Notes: a model not told the origin generated them from the letters alone. Positions 20,993 to 30,140 are shown, numbered from the stretch's first letter. The stretch: 64,000 nt of DNA from Winogradskyella alexanderae (GCF_020166335.1 NZ_JAIUJR010000002.1:310001-374000); one strand, 5' to 3'. Made by a program: numbers and translations.

Positions 20993-21006
20993 GTTTACTA
21001 CTAAAC
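20993..21006. terminator. Weak hairpin between convergent gene ends
   Basis: GTTTA and TAAAC arms around CTAC, followed on the plus strand by CTTTTTATTTT. It lies in the 50-base gap between the second giant gene and hisS, which converge. The short AT-rich stem makes it a weak candidate. Confidence 0.3.
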
Positions 21007-21010
21007 CTTT

Positions 21011-22381
21011 TTATTTTAATCTATTAATTAACAGTTGTATATCGATCGTTTCCTGATCACCCGTTTCCATGTTTTTCAATGTGAAGCTATTGGTTTTTAG
21101 CTCCTCTTCCCCTACTAGAGCAACATATGGAATATTGCGCCTATTTGCATAGGTCATTTGCTTTTTCATCTTAGCATCATCTGGATATAATTCTGCTTTA
21201 ATGCCTTCCTCCCTTAGCTTCGAAACTGCTTTCAGACAGGCCATAGCTTCTGTTTCACCAAAATTTATAAATAATACTTTGGTTGCATCGGTAATTGTTT
21301 CAGGAAATAGATTTAATTCCTCAAGGACTAGGTAAATACGGTCCAGGCCAAAACTAATACCAACGCCACTCATATTTTTAAGACCAAAAATACCCGTTAA
21401 ATCGTCATATCTACCGCCACCACCAATAGAACCCATATCAACACCTTTTGGAGCAGCTACTTCAAATATGGCACCAGTATAATAATTGAGTCCACGCGCT
21501 AATGTTACATCAAATTGAAGCTTGGCCGATTTTAATCCAAGGCTTGTTATAGCATTATTTACAAACTCTAACTCCTCAATTCCATTTAAGCCCTCTTTTG
21601 ATTCGCTCAAAATTAATTTCAATTGTTCTATTTGAGAGCCAAAATCGCCTTCCAATTCAAAAAGTGGTTGTAATTTGTCAAGACCAGCTTTGGGAATCCC
21701 TTTAGACAGCATCTCCTCTTTTACGCGCACCTCACCTATTTTATCAAGCTTATCTAAAGCTACAGTAAAATCGATAAGTTTGTCTTGTGCTCCTATGACC
21801 TCAGCGACACCAGAAAGCACTTTACGATTATTAATTTTTATAGTTACACCCTTTAAATGTAAGGCATTGAAAACAGCGTCATACAGTTGAATGAACTCAA
21901 CTTCTTGAAATAATGATTGTGAGCCAATAACATCGGCATCACACTGGTAAAATTCTCTAAATCGTCCTTTTTGCGGTCTATCAGCGCGCCATACAGGCTG
22001 AATCTGATAGCGTTTAAAGGGAAATTCTATTTCATTTTGGTGTTGCACAACATATCTGGCAAAGGGAACCGTCAAATCATATTTAAGTGCTTTCTCAGAT
22101 ATCTTGGGTGTAATAATTTTTTCGTATCTCGAACTAAATTCTTCGTCTGACAATTTACGAAGATATTCTCCTGAATTAAGAATTTTAAAAATCAATCGAT
22201 CACCTTCATCACCATATTTGCCCATTAAGGTTTCAGAGTTTTCAAAACTTGGTGTTTCAATAGGTTGAAATCCAAAAACTTCAAACTTCGCTTTAATCGT
22301 ATCAAAAATATAATTTCGCTTAGCTACCTCTTCTGCATTAAAATCTCTTGTACCTTTTGGAATACTTGGTTTTTGCCCCAT
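21011..22381 (-). CDS. hisS: Histidyl-tRNA synthetase
   Basis: Class II aminoacyl-tRNA synthetase (456 aa) that charges tRNA-His in the cytosol. Family signatures are plain: the N-terminal PKGTRDF, motif 2 (QPVWRADRPQKGRFREFYQ), the histidine-binding loop ARGLNYYTGAIFE, the motif GGGGRYDDL and motif 3 near GVGISFGLDR, with a C-terminal anticodon-binding domain (about 365-456). The length matches the longer bacterial form. The gene converges with the second giant surface gene (50 bases apart) and is divergent from an ABC permease. A TAGTTTTG -7 box on the minus strand about 43 bases upstream may drive it. Start at the ATG that gives MGQKPSIPKGTRDF is the natural N-terminus. Confidence 0.97.
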   Translation of the reverse strand: MGQKPSIPKGTRDFNAEEVAKRNYIFDTIKAKFEVFGFQPIETPSFENSETLMGKYGDEGDRLIFKILNSGEYLRKLSDEEFSSRYEKIITPKISEKALKYDLTVPFARYVVQHQNEIEFPFKRYQIQPVWRADRPQKGRFREFYQCDADVIGSQSLFQEVEFIQLYDAVFNALHLKGVTIKINNRKVLSGVAEVIGAQDKLIDFTVALDKLDKIGEVRVKEEMLSKGIPKAGLDKLQPLFELEGDFGSQIEQLKLILSESKEGLNGIEELEFVNNAITSLGLKSAKLQFDVTLARGLNYYTGAIFEVAAPKGVDMGSIGGGGRYDDLTGIFGLKNMSGVGISFGLDRIYLVLEELNLFPETITDATKVLFINFGETEAMACLKAVSKLREEGIKAELYPDDAKMKKQMTYANRRNIPYVALVGEEELKTNSFTLKNMETGDQETIDIQLLINRLK

Positions 22382-22424
22382 CTCCTCAATTAATTTTTCA
22401 CAAAAATATTATAATTTTTAGAGG

Positions 22425-22432
22425 CAAAACTA
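22425..22432 (-). promoter_or_regulatory. -7 promoter element for hisS
   Basis: On the minus strand this reads TAGTTTTG, a full TAnnTTTG match, 43 bases before the hisS start codon. No TTG element is seen at the standard distance. Confidence 0.4.
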
Positions 22433-22511
22433 AGATATTTTGATTTTATAGTAACTTTATGCTGTTTAAGTAGTCTTATAATTTAAACAACCCAACTAGT
22501 AGAAAATTTTT

Positions 22512-23753
22512 ATGTTTTCATTAGCACGAGAAAATGTTAGGATCGCCTTCGGCTCAATCAAAGGCCAACTTTTACGTACCATTTTAACGGTTTTAATAAT
22601 TGCCATAGGTATAATGGCACTTGTAGGTATTTTAAGCGGTGTTTCTGCACTAGAAAATACATTATCGAGTAATTTCTCCTCAATGGGCTCTAATACGTTT
22701 AACATTCAGCGCTATGAGTTTACAGCTCAACGCCAAAGCAGCAGAGAGCGCCAAAAAATAAACCCAGTAATCAGCTACAGAAACGTAAAGGAATTTGAAG
22801 AGAATTATAATTATCCTTTTACTCGAGTTGCAGTAGTCTTTACAGGAACAATTGGTGCCGAAGTTAAATACGATAATATTAAAACTGATCCTGAGGTTAC
22901 CATTCTAGGTGCAAACGAAAACTATATCGAAAACTCAGGTCTTGAAGTTGAAAACGGTAGAACACTAAACGTTTTCGATATTGAAAATAGTAACGCAGTG
23001 ACGGTTATTGGAAGCGATTTGCAAAAAGCACTTTTTCCAGAGGAGAACCCTATTGATAAGGTTATTAGTATTAGAGGCTCAAAGTTTAGAGTGATTGGAG
23101 TTCTTAAAGAAAAGGGCTCCACATTTGGCAACAATCAAGATTTAAGGGCAATCATACCAATACAGAAAGCGCGCTCCATATTTACAAATCCCAGAATCAA
23201 TTACGGACTCAGCATCAAAGTTGACAAGCAGGATATGCTTCAGGCCGCACAGGACGATGCCATTTTGACCTTTAGAAATATTAGAGGTTTAAATCCAATT
23301 GAAAAGAATGATTTTGGCATTGAGCGAAGTGACGATCTTCTTAATCGTGTAGCAGAGAATACCGCTGCACTTTATATCGCAGCTTGGATTATTAGTATTA
23401 TTACCATTTTTGGCTCTACAATTGCCTTAATGAATATTATGCTTGTATCTGTTTCAGAACGCACTAGGGAAATTGGAGTACGCAAAGCTTTAGGAGCAAA
23501 AAGCAGAACGATTGCATTCCAGTTTTTTATTGAAACTATAATTATCGGTCAACTTGGTGGTATTTTAGGTATTCTATTGGGTATTTTAATAGGCTGGGGT
23601 GTAGCTTCTGGATTTGAATTAGAGTTTTCCACACCATGGATTGCTATGATTTGGGCAACAAGTATTGCGTTTATAGTCGCTGTTATTTCTGGTTTGTATC
23701 CAGCAACAAAAGCTGCAAAATTAGACCCTATAGAATCACTTCGGTACGAATAA
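22512..23753 (+). CDS. MacB/FtsX-type ABC transporter permease
   Basis: Inner-membrane permease (413 aa). It has one N-terminal membrane helix (about 18-40), a large periplasmic MacB core-type domain (about 45-275) and three C-terminal helices forming an FtsX domain (about 290-405). The cytoplasmic coupling signature SERTREIGVRKALGAKSRTI sits between the second and third helices, and the end LYPATKAAKLDPIESLRYE is typical of the family. Such permeases act with a LolD/MacB-type ATPase in lipoprotein, peptide or stress-related export by mechanotransmission. No ATPase or periplasmic adaptor gene is next to it, so the partner must be elsewhere. It is divergent from hisS and its stop is 4 bases from the convergent DUF6495 gene. 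Confidence 0.9.
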   Translation: MFSLARENVRIAFGSIKGQLLRTILTVLIIAIGIMALVGILSGVSALENTLSSNFSSMGSNTFNIQRYEFTAQRQSSRERQKINPVISYRNVKEFEENYNYPFTRVAVVFTGTIGAEVKYDNIKTDPEVTILGANENYIENSGLEVENGRTLNVFDIENSNAVTVIGSDLQKALFPEENPIDKVISIRGSKFRVIGVLKEKGSTFGNNQDLRAIIPIQKARSIFTNPRINYGLSIKVDKQDMLQAAQDDAILTFRNIRGLNPIEKNDFGIERSDDLLNRVAENTAALYIAAWIISIITIFGSTIALMNIMLVSVSERTREIGVRKALGAKSRTIAFQFFIETIIIGQLGGILGILLGILIGWGVASGFELEFSTPWIAMIWATSIAFIVAVISGLYPATKAAKLDPIESLRYE

Positions 23754-23757
23754 ATAC

Positions 23758-24231
23758 TTATTGTCCTATTAACTTCTCAAAATATTGAAACAAATCACCT
23801 CTGGTAATATTGGCGCCTTGCTGAATGAGCTTGAAAATATCTAGATGTTTATCGTCTGAATAGTCTTTTTGGGCATTATAAAACTCAACATCATCTGAGA
23901 GTAAATTATCCCTTAGCCATTGAAAGCCATCTTTGGTAGTCAAATCTGCCTTATTATGTTTAAGCTTTAAAGCAATGAGATGCATATTTTTTTCCTTGCA
24001 TTTAAACAAATGTATTTGCTGTGGTGAAATATGTTCTAAATATTCAACCTTATTTAACACACCATACCAAACTAAATCACTGAAAACATCTAATTCCTGC
24101 TCTGCTGCTTGGGGTTTATTTTTTTTAATATCCTCCCACTCATCAGCCGTAATGGACTGCGTTGCCAAGAAATTTATAAACTCTTGATGCAATTCTTCAA
24201 ATTGCTCTTTTGTAAGTCTGGTATATTTCAT
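23758..24231 (-). CDS. DUF6495 family protein
   Basis: Cytosolic protein of 157 aa without signal or membrane segment. It opens with MKYTRLTKEQFEELHQEF and continues in a mostly helical, acidic sequence (LDVFSDLVWYGVLNKVEYLEHIS). I recall this opening as that of the flavobacterial DUF6495 family, whose function is not known. The stop is 4 bases from the convergent permease stop. It lies 10 bases after the GDPD lipoprotein gene on the same strand, so the two probably share a transcript. The family name is from memory. Confidence 0.75.
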   Translation of the reverse strand: MKYTRLTKEQFEELHQEFINFLATQSITADEWEDIKKNKPQAAEQELDVFSDLVWYGVLNKVEYLEHISPQQIHLFKCKEKNMHLIALKLKHNKADLTTKDGFQWLRDNLLSDDVEFYNAQKDYSDDKHLDIFKLIQQGANITRGDLFQYFEKLIGQ

Positions 24232-24241
24232 TTCTAACTTT

Positions 24242-25102
24242 TTAATTAATTACATTTGCTACTTCGAAGGGTCTATCTGTAGCTATGATGTCTACACCTG
24301 CAGATTTCCATGTAGCATATAATTGGTCACCTCGAGCTTTTGCTTGTCTATCTAAGTTGCCTAAGGTACCAAGCATACAAACAATATCATTGTCATGAAG
24401 GCGCTTATATAATGATGACGGCGATAAACGCGTGCCTGTAAAGGCGATCATATTCTCCAATGGGATATTGGCTTGTAACAGCCTATCAAATTCTTCATGA
24501 TTACGTGCCGAAACGGACAATAACAAGTCTGGGGCTTGCTTAAAGGCAGACTTGGCCTGGTTAACATCGTATGTAATTAAAACGCAAACGTCTTCTGCAT
24601 TTGCCATTTTAATTGCTTTAATAACATCACTTTGCTTTACGCTTCGCTTTATATCTACCGTAAGAATCACATTATTTTTTTGAGCCCATTTTAGAACATC
24701 CTTAAATAGCGGAATTTTGAAGTTTGTTACATTCCCAAAATCATCTACCAAATTATGATCTAATAACTCATTAATGGTCATTTTGCGCACCAAGCCACTT
24801 CCTGTAGTTGTTCTATTTATTGAGTTATCATGCATCAACACCAATTTATTGTCTTTAGTCTGAGCTATATCTATCTCAAAAATGGCAGAAATACTATCGT
24901 TTATATATTTAATTGTTTCTAAACAATTTTCTGGATAATTAAAAATGTCCTTACCGCCTCTATGAACACTAATGTTAGGATAATTCTTGTTAGATGCTTT
25001 AAAAACCTCGACGAGCTTAGACTTTACTATCGGCTCACTTTTGTTACTCTTACAAGAAACGATAAGCAGTGATATACAGAGTACATAAATAACCTTTTTC
25101 AT
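24242..25102 (-). CDS. Glycerophosphodiester phosphodiesterase family lipoprotein
   Basis: Predicted periplasmic or outer-membrane lipoprotein (286 aa). The lipobox is at the start (ISLLIVSC, Cys17). The GDPD fold signature follows: HRGG (His47), PEN (Glu58), EID (Glu76, Asp78) and LVLMHD (His91, Asp92), which together form the metal and catalytic site, and a late TDRPFEV end. The enzyme class hydrolyses glycerophosphodiesters to glycerol-3-phosphate and an alcohol, so phospholipid turnover or phosphate/glycerol scavenging is likely. It follows the ribosomal operon terminator and precedes the DUF6495 gene by 10 bases. All key residues are present, so it should be active. Confidence 0.92.
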   Translation of the reverse strand: MKKVIYVLCISLLIVSCKSNKSEPIVKSKLVEVFKASNKNYPNISVHRGGKDIFNYPENCLETIKYINDSISAIFEIDIAQTKDNKLVLMHDNSINRTTTGSGLVRKMTINELLDHNLVDDFGNVTNFKIPLFKDVLKWAQKNNVILTVDIKRSVKQSDVIKAIKMANAEDVCVLITYDVNQAKSAFKQAPDLLLSVSARNHEEFDRLLQANIPLENMIAFTGTRLSPSSLYKRLHDNDIVCMLGTLGNLDRQAKARGDQLYATWKSAGVDIIATDRPFEVANVIN

Positions 25103-25114
25103 TATATTGGGTAT

Positions 25115-25144
25115 AAAAAAACCGCTTAGTAAACTAAACGGTTT
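25115..25144 (-). terminator. Terminator of the rpsF-rpsR-rplI operon
   Basis: Read on the minus strand, an 11-base stem (25134-25144 with 25119-25129, one mismatch) closes a 4-base loop and is followed by a run of seven T residues. It lies 22 bases after the rplI stop codon and before the GDPD lipoprotein start. Confidence 0.85.
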
Positions 25145-25166
25145 CTGTTATTTTTAATTACAAAAA

Positions 25167-25628
25167 TTAAGCCTCTGCAACCACTTCGAAAGTAAAGTCT
25201 ACATTTACAGATCTGTGTAGTCTGATTTCTGCATCATACTGACCCAGGCGCTTAATGTTGCCACCTTGTATAGAAATAAACTTTTTATCAATTTCGTGGC
25301 CTTCTTTTCTTAATGCTTCAGCTAAATCGATATTAGTTATTGAACCAAATAATTTATCTCCAGCCGTGGCACCAGTTCCTGCCTTGGCAGTGATCTTTAT
25401 ATCTAATGCCTTTAAAGCTTCAGCGGTTTTCTCAGCTTCAGCAATAATTGATTTTTCTTTGTAGGCCCGTTGTTTTAGCGTTTCTGCCAATACTTTCTTT
25501 GCAGAAGGTGTTGCCATTACAGCATGCCCTTGCGGAATTAAATAGTTTCTACCATAACCGTTCTTAACTGTTACAATATCGTCTTTAAATCCTAAATTCT
25601 CAACGTCTTGTTTTAATATAAGTTCCAT
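25167..25628 (-). CDS. rplI: 50S ribosomal protein L9
   Basis: Ribosomal protein L9 (153 aa), which binds 23S rRNA near the base of the L1 stalk. The N-terminal domain carries the family signature (MELILKQDVENLGFKDDIV, VKNGYGRNYLIPQGHA), followed by the long connecting helix (about 45-75) and the C-terminal domain (GDKLFGSITNIDLAEAL). Length is typical. It is the last gene of rpsF-rpsR-rplI, 12 bases after rpsR, with a strong terminator downstream. Confidence 0.98.
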   Translation of the reverse strand: MELILKQDVENLGFKDDIVTVKNGYGRNYLIPQGHAVMATPSAKKVLAETLKQRAYKEKSIIAEAEKTAEALKALDIKITAKAGTGATAGDKLFGSITNIDLAEALRKEGHEIDKKFISIQGGNIKRLGQYDAEIRLHRSVNVDFTFEVVAEA

Positions 25629-25640
25629 TGTTATGATATT

Positions 25641-25937
25641 TTATTTTAATAAATCGGCAACATATGGCATTAAAGCTAAATGTCTAGCCCTTTTGACAGC
25701 CACAGATACTTTTCTTTGATACTTTAAAGAAGTTCCGGTTAAACGTCTTGGTAATAACTTACCTTGTTCGTTTACAAAACTTAATAAGAAATCCGGGTCT
25801 TTATAGTCTATGTATTTAATACCAGACTTTTTAAAACGACAATACTTCTTAGTTTTTGTAGTCTCTATATTTAATGGTGTAAGATATCTAATCTCACCAT
25901 CTTTTTTTCCTTTTGCTTGTTGTTCTATCGATGACAT
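25641..25937 (-). CDS. rpsR: 30S ribosomal protein S18
   Basis: S18 of the small subunit platform (98 aa). Signature residues include [35 protein letters not shown] and the terminal [15 protein letters not shown]. The N-terminal extension of about 25 residues, ahead of the conserved [13 protein letters not shown] region, is usual in Bacteroidota. It lies between rpsF (3 bases) and rplI (12 bases), the common bacterial order, and is co-transcribed. Confidence 0.98.
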   Translation of the reverse strand: MSSIEQQAKGKKDGEIRYLTPLNIETTKTKKYCRFKKSGIKYIDYKDPDFLLSFVNEQGKLLPRRLTGTSLKYQRKVSVAVKRARHLALMPYVADLLK

Positions 25938-25940
25938 AAT

Positions 25941-26279
25941 TTACGCTTTTTGTTTGTTTCTTTCTCTTCTTTTCTCAGCCCAAGCAATTGCATGCTTGTC
26001 TAATTTTACAGTTAAGTAACGCATAAAACGCTCATCACGTCTAAACTCTAACTCTAAAGGCTCAATCGCTTCACCAGCTACCTGGTATTCGAACAAGTGA
26101 TAAAAACCACTTTTTTTGTTTTGGATTGGATAAGCCAGCTTTTTTAAGCCCCAATCTTCCTTGGCTATCATCTTAGCACCTTTAGAAACAAGAAAATCTT
26201 CATATTTCTTAACTGTTTCCTTTATCTGATCTTCAGATAAAACGGGATTTAAGATGAAAACAGTTTCATAATGATTCAT
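25941..26279 (-). CDS. rpsF: 30S ribosomal protein S6
   Basis: S6 (112 aa), the S18 partner in the small subunit platform. Family features: MNHYETVFILNPVLSEDQI at the start, the central EDWGLKKLAYPIQNKKSGFYHLFEY and the RRDERFMRYLTVKLDKHA segment. First gene of the operon, with a good Bacteroidota promoter 33 bases upstream. Confidence 0.98.
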   Translation of the reverse strand: MNHYETVFILNPVLSEDQIKETVKKYEDFLVSKGAKMIAKEDWGLKKLAYPIQNKKSGFYHLFEYQVAGEAIEPLELEFRRDERFMRYLTVKLDKHAIAWAEKRRERNKQKA

Positions 26280-26311
26280 AATATTCTATTTGTTTGTTAT
26301 TAAAACGGGTG

Positions 26312-26342
26312 CAAAAATACACATATTTTCTTATTTTGGCAA
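26312..26342 (-). promoter_or_regulatory. Promoter of the rpsF-rpsR-rplI operon
   Basis: On the minus strand a TTG (26342-26340) is followed after exactly 20 bases by TATTTTTG (26319-26312), a full match to the Bacteroidota -33/-7 pattern. The -7 box lies 32 bases before the rpsF start codon. Confidence 0.75.
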
Positions 26343-26415
26343 CGTTTTTGCAAGTAAAATATCGTATTATTTTGCACAAAATATTTTGTTAAATATTACA
26401 GTTTGTCGGTAAAAT

Positions 26416-26446
26416 TTGTTTTTTAACCGAAATTATTGTACTATTG
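26416..26446 (+). promoter_or_regulatory. Probable promoter of the LytTR regulator gene
   Basis: TTG at 26416-26418, a 20-base spacer, then TACTATTG at 26439-26446, one base off the TAnnTTTG consensus. It is 32 bases before the ATG at 26479. Confidence 0.45.
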
Positions 26447-26478
26447 TCGATATCTTAACCTAATAAAATATTAATGTT

Positions 26479-27174
26479 ATGACTTTAAACTGTGTAGTTG
26501 TTGATGATTCTGCGATTCAGCGCCTCTCAATAGTAAAGTTAATTGAGAACCATTCCTCACTTAATCTTATTGCAGAGTACAGCAGTGCGTTAGAGACAAA
26601 AAACGGTCTTAATACTCATAAAGTAGATCTTATCTTTCTAGATATAGAGATGCCTGTATTAAACGGTTTTGAGTTATTGGATGTACTCAACAACAAACCC
26701 CAAATTATTTTTGTTACTGGTAAAACCGAATATGCTTTTAAAGCATTTAATTACGACGCTACCGACTATCTTCAAAAACCAATTACTAAAGAACGATTTA
26801 ATACGGCTGTTGAAAAAGCTATTGAACAGCACAAATTAAAATTAGACTTTAACGAAACTGACGGTGAACACATCTTTGTGAAGAGTAACCTTAAAAAACG
26901 TAAAGTTTATATTAAGGATATTAAGTGGATTGAAGCATTAGGCGATTATGTAAAAGTCGTAACTGAAGAAAATAGCCTAGTGGTTTTATCTACAATGAAA
27001 GCATTTGAAAAAGAATTACCGGAAGGTAAGTTCTTAAGGATTCACAAATCATATATTGTGAATTTAGACAAAATAGATCGCTTTAACAGTAAAAATGTTG
27101 AAGTTGGTGCTTATGAGATCCCATTGAGTCGAAATAAAAAGACACAATTGGTAGATGCATTAAATAACATGTAA
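26479..27174 (+). CDS. LytTR-family response regulator
   Basis: Two-component response regulator (231 aa) with an N-terminal receiver domain (about 3-120) and C-terminal LytTR DNA-binding domain (about 130-228). The receiver has the acidic pair Asp9/Asp10, phospho-acceptor Asp55 in LIFLDIEMP, Thr80 and Lys100 (DYLQKP). The LytTR part shows IKWIEALGDYVKVVT and FLRIHKSYIVNLDKI. No histidine kinase is adjacent, so it is an orphan regulator that would be driven by a kinase encoded elsewhere. Its stop codon abuts the convergent priA stop with no gap. It differs from the second LytTR regulator at 36484 in having the usual MP after the phospho-acceptor motif. Confidence 0.93.
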   Translation: MTLNCVVVDDSAIQRLSIVKLIENHSSLNLIAEYSSALETKNGLNTHKVDLIFLDIEMPVLNGFELLDVLNNKPQIIFVTGKTEYAFKAFNYDATDYLQKPITKERFNTAVEKAIEQHKLKLDFNETDGEHIFVKSNLKKRKVYIKDIKWIEALGDYVKVVTEENSLVVLSTMKAFEKELPEGKFLRIHKSYIVNLDKIDRFNSKNVEVGAYEIPLSRNKKTQLVDALNNM

Positions 27175-29628
27175 TTAGTAGTTGTCTATATTCAACACTA
27201 CTCTCACAGGCCTGAAATCTTTTACAGCATTGAAGCTATTATGTATTTTCATAATAGCTTCTTTTGTTTTTGCTAAAGATTGGTTTTGAGGAATTTTAAT
27301 TAGAATATTTTTATTGTATAGATTTCTTATCCTCGAAATCGGTGGAAATTCGGGCCCCAAAACGTTTGCCTTGAATACTTGTCGCAACGACGTTGCGAAC
27401 CAGTCTGATGCAGCATTTACCTTATTATAATCCTTATGCTTAAACGTTATTTTTATTAACCTAAATATTGGTGGATAATGGTAATTGTACCTGTCGTTCA
27501 TCTGTTCTGTAAACATCTCATTATAAGCATTGGTAGATACTTGCTGCAATATTTTGTGATGCGGATTATAGGTTTGTATCAATACCTTTCCTCTTAAATC
27601 CGTGCGTCCAGCTCGACCTGCAACCTGAGACATGAGTTGATAGCTACGTTCGTGAGCTCTAAAATCTGGAAAATTGAGCAAATTGTCTGCATTCATTATC
27701 CCAACGAGCTTCACATTTCTAAAATCCAATCCTTTGGTGAGCATTTGTGTACCTACCAAAACATCAATTTCACCTTGGTCAAAATTGGTTATGAGTTTTT
27801 CAAAACCGAATTTTCCTCTCGTGGTATCCAAATCCATACGCGCCACCTGATGCTCTGGAAATAACACCTTTACCTCCTCCTCTATTTGCTCAGTACCAAA
27901 ACCTTTGGTATCTATGGTTGCATTGCCACAAGCTTCACAATTGGTCATCATAATTGTATTAAATCCACAGTAATGACATCGTAATTGATTTCGGTACTGG
28001 TGAAAGGTTAAACTCACATCACAATTTGGGCATTGCGGTGAATGACCACATGTTAGGCATTCAACAATCGGCGAGAATCCTCTTCTGTTCTGGAACAAAA
28101 TAATTTGCTGGCTTTCATGCAAGGCAATGGTCATCTCTTCAATCAGTCGATCGCTAAAATGCCCTTTCATACGTTTACGCTTGTGCTTATCTGCCAAATC
28201 TACCAATTCAATTTCTGGCATCAGAACATTATTATAGCGCTTTGTCAATTCAACCAGGCCATATTTACCGCTAGAAGCATTGAAATAACTTTCTAAACTC
28301 GGTGTAGCTGATCCCAACAGGACCTTTGCCTTATGGAAATTAGCCAAAACTATTGCGGCATCTCTTGCATGATACCTTGGCGCTGGATCAAACTGCTTAT
28401 AAGACTGTTCATGCTCCTCATCTACAACAATAAGTCCTAGATCAGAAAATGGCAGAAGAACCGCAGAACGTGCCCCTACTACAATTTGTGCTTTAGTCTT
28501 TTGGCTTAAGAGATTATTCCATACCTCAACACGTTCATTGCTGGAATATCTGGAGTGAAACACTGCAATTTTTTCACCAAAATAATACTGCAATCGCTCT
28601 ACCAACTGGGTGGTTAAGGCTATTTCAGGTAAAAGGTATAAAACCTGTTTACCTTGTTCTAGCTGTTTTTGAATAAGGTTGACGTATATCTCTGTCTTTC
28701 CAGACGACGTTACACCATGCAATAGCGTAACGGATTTTTCCTCAAAATGGTTTTCTATTGCATTTAAGGCATCATTTTGTTCAACACTAAGTTCCTTTAT
28801 TGCACCATCAGCTTCGCCTTCAAATTGAACTCTATCAATTTGAATGTGATATTCTTTTAAAATAGTTTTATCGATTAATGCCTTAACAATTGCTGTAGAA
28901 GCACCACTTGTTTTTGTTAATTCAGAAAGCTTGATTGGTTTGTTGCTTCTTGCCTGAAGCGTGAACAAGGAAAGTACGACCTCGCGTTGTTTTGGTGCTC
29001 TACTCAACAATTCAAGTAACTCTTGTAATTTCTCCTCGGTTCTAAAAACTTCATCTAACTTTACATATCGGACCAATTTAGGTTGGTACTTCTCATAAAG
29101 TTCTTCATGTAACTGCACTAGCCCCTTTTCTACCATTTCCTTAATCACCGGAAGCACACGCTTTTTATCTAAAATAGAAATTACGTCTTGAATTTTCAAG
29201 GAGGTCTGGTACTGTAGCGCTTCAATAATCAAAAATTCATCATCCTTTAGTTCAGCATCCTTAGGAGTTATATCCTCATTTCTTGATATAATTGTTTCGC
29301 TCTCAAGGATAAGTGCATTTGGTAGAGAAGCTCTCATCACTTCCCCCAAACTACACATGTAATAACCGGCAATCCATTCCCAGTGTTTCAGTTGCGATTC
29401 GGTAATAATGGGTTTTTCATCCAAAATTTGATGAATGGTCTTCGGTTCGTAGGCCACTGGAGGATTGTTATGAATCTGATAGGCTAATGCAGTGTAAATT
29501 TTATTTTTTCCAAAAGGTACAGCGATTCGCATACCTACTTTAATAAAGTCTGCCTCAGCTTCTGTTATATGATAAGTAAACGCTTTTTGAAGCGGGATTG
29601 GCAGTATGACATCTAAAAAAATCTCCAC
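27175..29628 (-). CDS. priA: Primosomal protein N', replication restart helicase PriA
   Basis: PriA (817 aa), the 3'-to-5' helicase that recognises stalled forks and reloads the replisome. It has an N-terminal 3'BD domain (about 1-105), a winged-helix region, a helicase core with Walker A LLHGVTSSGKTEIY and the DEEH box (LIVVDEEHEQSYKQ), PriA-type YHARDAAI, and eight zinc-binding cysteines arranged as CLTCGHSPQCPNCD ... CHYCG ... CEACG. The motif QVAGRAGR is in helicase motif VI. Length is slightly above the E. coli protein, usual for flavobacteria. It starts one base into the stop codon of the upstream DUF2147 gene (TAATG overlap), so translation is coupled. It converges on the LytTR gene with zero spacing. 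Confidence 0.97.
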   Translation of the reverse strand: MEIFLDVILPIPLQKAFTYHITEAEADFIKVGMRIAVPFGKNKIYTALAYQIHNNPPVAYEPKTIHQILDEKPIITESQLKHWEWIAGYYMCSLGEVMRASLPNALILESETIISRNEDITPKDAELKDDEFLIIEALQYQTSLKIQDVISILDKKRVLPVIKEMVEKGLVQLHEELYEKYQPKLVRYVKLDEVFRTEEKLQELLELLSRAPKQREVVLSLFTLQARSNKPIKLSELTKTSGASTAIVKALIDKTILKEYHIQIDRVQFEGEADGAIKELSVEQNDALNAIENHFEEKSVTLLHGVTSSGKTEIYVNLIQKQLEQGKQVLYLLPEIALTTQLVERLQYYFGEKIAVFHSRYSSNERVEVWNNLLSQKTKAQIVVGARSAVLLPFSDLGLIVVDEEHEQSYKQFDPAPRYHARDAAIVLANFHKAKVLLGSATPSLESYFNASSGKYGLVELTKRYNNVLMPEIELVDLADKHKRKRMKGHFSDRLIEEMTIALHESQQIILFQNRRGFSPIVECLTCGHSPQCPNCDVSLTFHQYRNQLRCHYCGFNTIMMTNCEACGNATIDTKGFGTEQIEEEVKVLFPEHQVARMDLDTTRGKFGFEKLITNFDQGEIDVLVGTQMLTKGLDFRNVKLVGIMNADNLLNFPDFRAHERSYQLMSQVAGRAGRTDLRGKVLIQTYNPHHKILQQVSTNAYNEMFTEQMNDRYNYHYPPIFRLIKITFKHKDYNKVNAASDWFATSLRQVFKANVLGPEFPPISRIRNLYNKNILIKIPQNQSLAKTKEAIMKIHNSFNAVKDFRPVRVVLNIDNY

Positions 29629-30050
29629 TAATCTGCTTTATGCCAATATTGTGTCTTATAAAAAAAAGCGATATAGCCTCTTACTTGTAAAGTATCTGGC
29701 TTATCGCCAAGTTTTAATCTGCATTTGTAAACCTTACCATTACTAGGATTTAAAATCGTGCCACCTTCGTAAACATCATCGTCTTTTTCTAAGCCATCAA
29801 TGATTTTCATCCCAAGTATAGGCTTGTTTTTATTTTCATCTTCGCACTTATCGCACAAGGCATTTTTGCGGCTTGGATTAAGGATTTCGACGATCTTACC
29901 GTAGACTTTTCCATTCTCTTCGTAGATATTTACTATAGATTTCTCCTCACCAGTTTCATCATCAATGGTTTTCCATTTTCCAAAAATGTCTTGAGCTTGA
30001 ATATTTAGTACTGTTATTAAACCAAAAATAAGCGCTAATTTCAATTTCAT
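29628..30050 (-). CDS. DUF2147 domain-containing secreted protein
   Basis: Exported protein (140 aa) with a signal peptide (MKLKLALIFGLITVLNIQA) and a DUF2147 domain (about 21-138). The family pattern is visible: GKWKTIDDETGEEKSIVNIYEENGKVYGKIVEI, the paired CDKCED, GMKIIDGLEKD and WEGGTILNPSNGKVYKC-like segment with YEGGTILNP. The fold is predicted to be a small lipocalin-like beta barrel; its role is unknown. The two cysteines of the CDKC pair could bind metal or form a disulfide. It overlaps priA by one base, an arrangement that links an envelope protein to replication restart only by transcription. A terminator for the upstream gene sits between them. Confidence 0.9.
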   Translation of the reverse strand: MKLKLALIFGLITVLNIQAQDIFGKWKTIDDETGEEKSIVNIYEENGKVYGKIVEILNPSRKNALCDKCEDENKNKPILGMKIIDGLEKDDDVYEGGTILNPSNGKVYKCRLKLGDKPDTLQVRGYIAFFYKTQYWHKAD

Positions 30051-30090
30051 TTGATTAATTTTTTATATCTCAAAAATAACGCCTTTTAAA

Positions 30091-30119
30091 CAAAAAAACC
30101 ATCTCAATTAGAGATGGTT
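30091..30119 (-). terminator. Terminator after the four-repeat T9SS protein
   Basis: On the minus strand AACCATCTC pairs perfectly with GAGATGGTT (nine base pairs, 5-base loop) and is followed by seven T residues. It lies 22 bases after the stop codon at 30141 and ends the 34.2-30.1 kb exported-protein transcript before the DUF2147 gene. Confidence 0.85.
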
Positions 30120-30140
30120 CTACAAATAATAAATGTTCGT

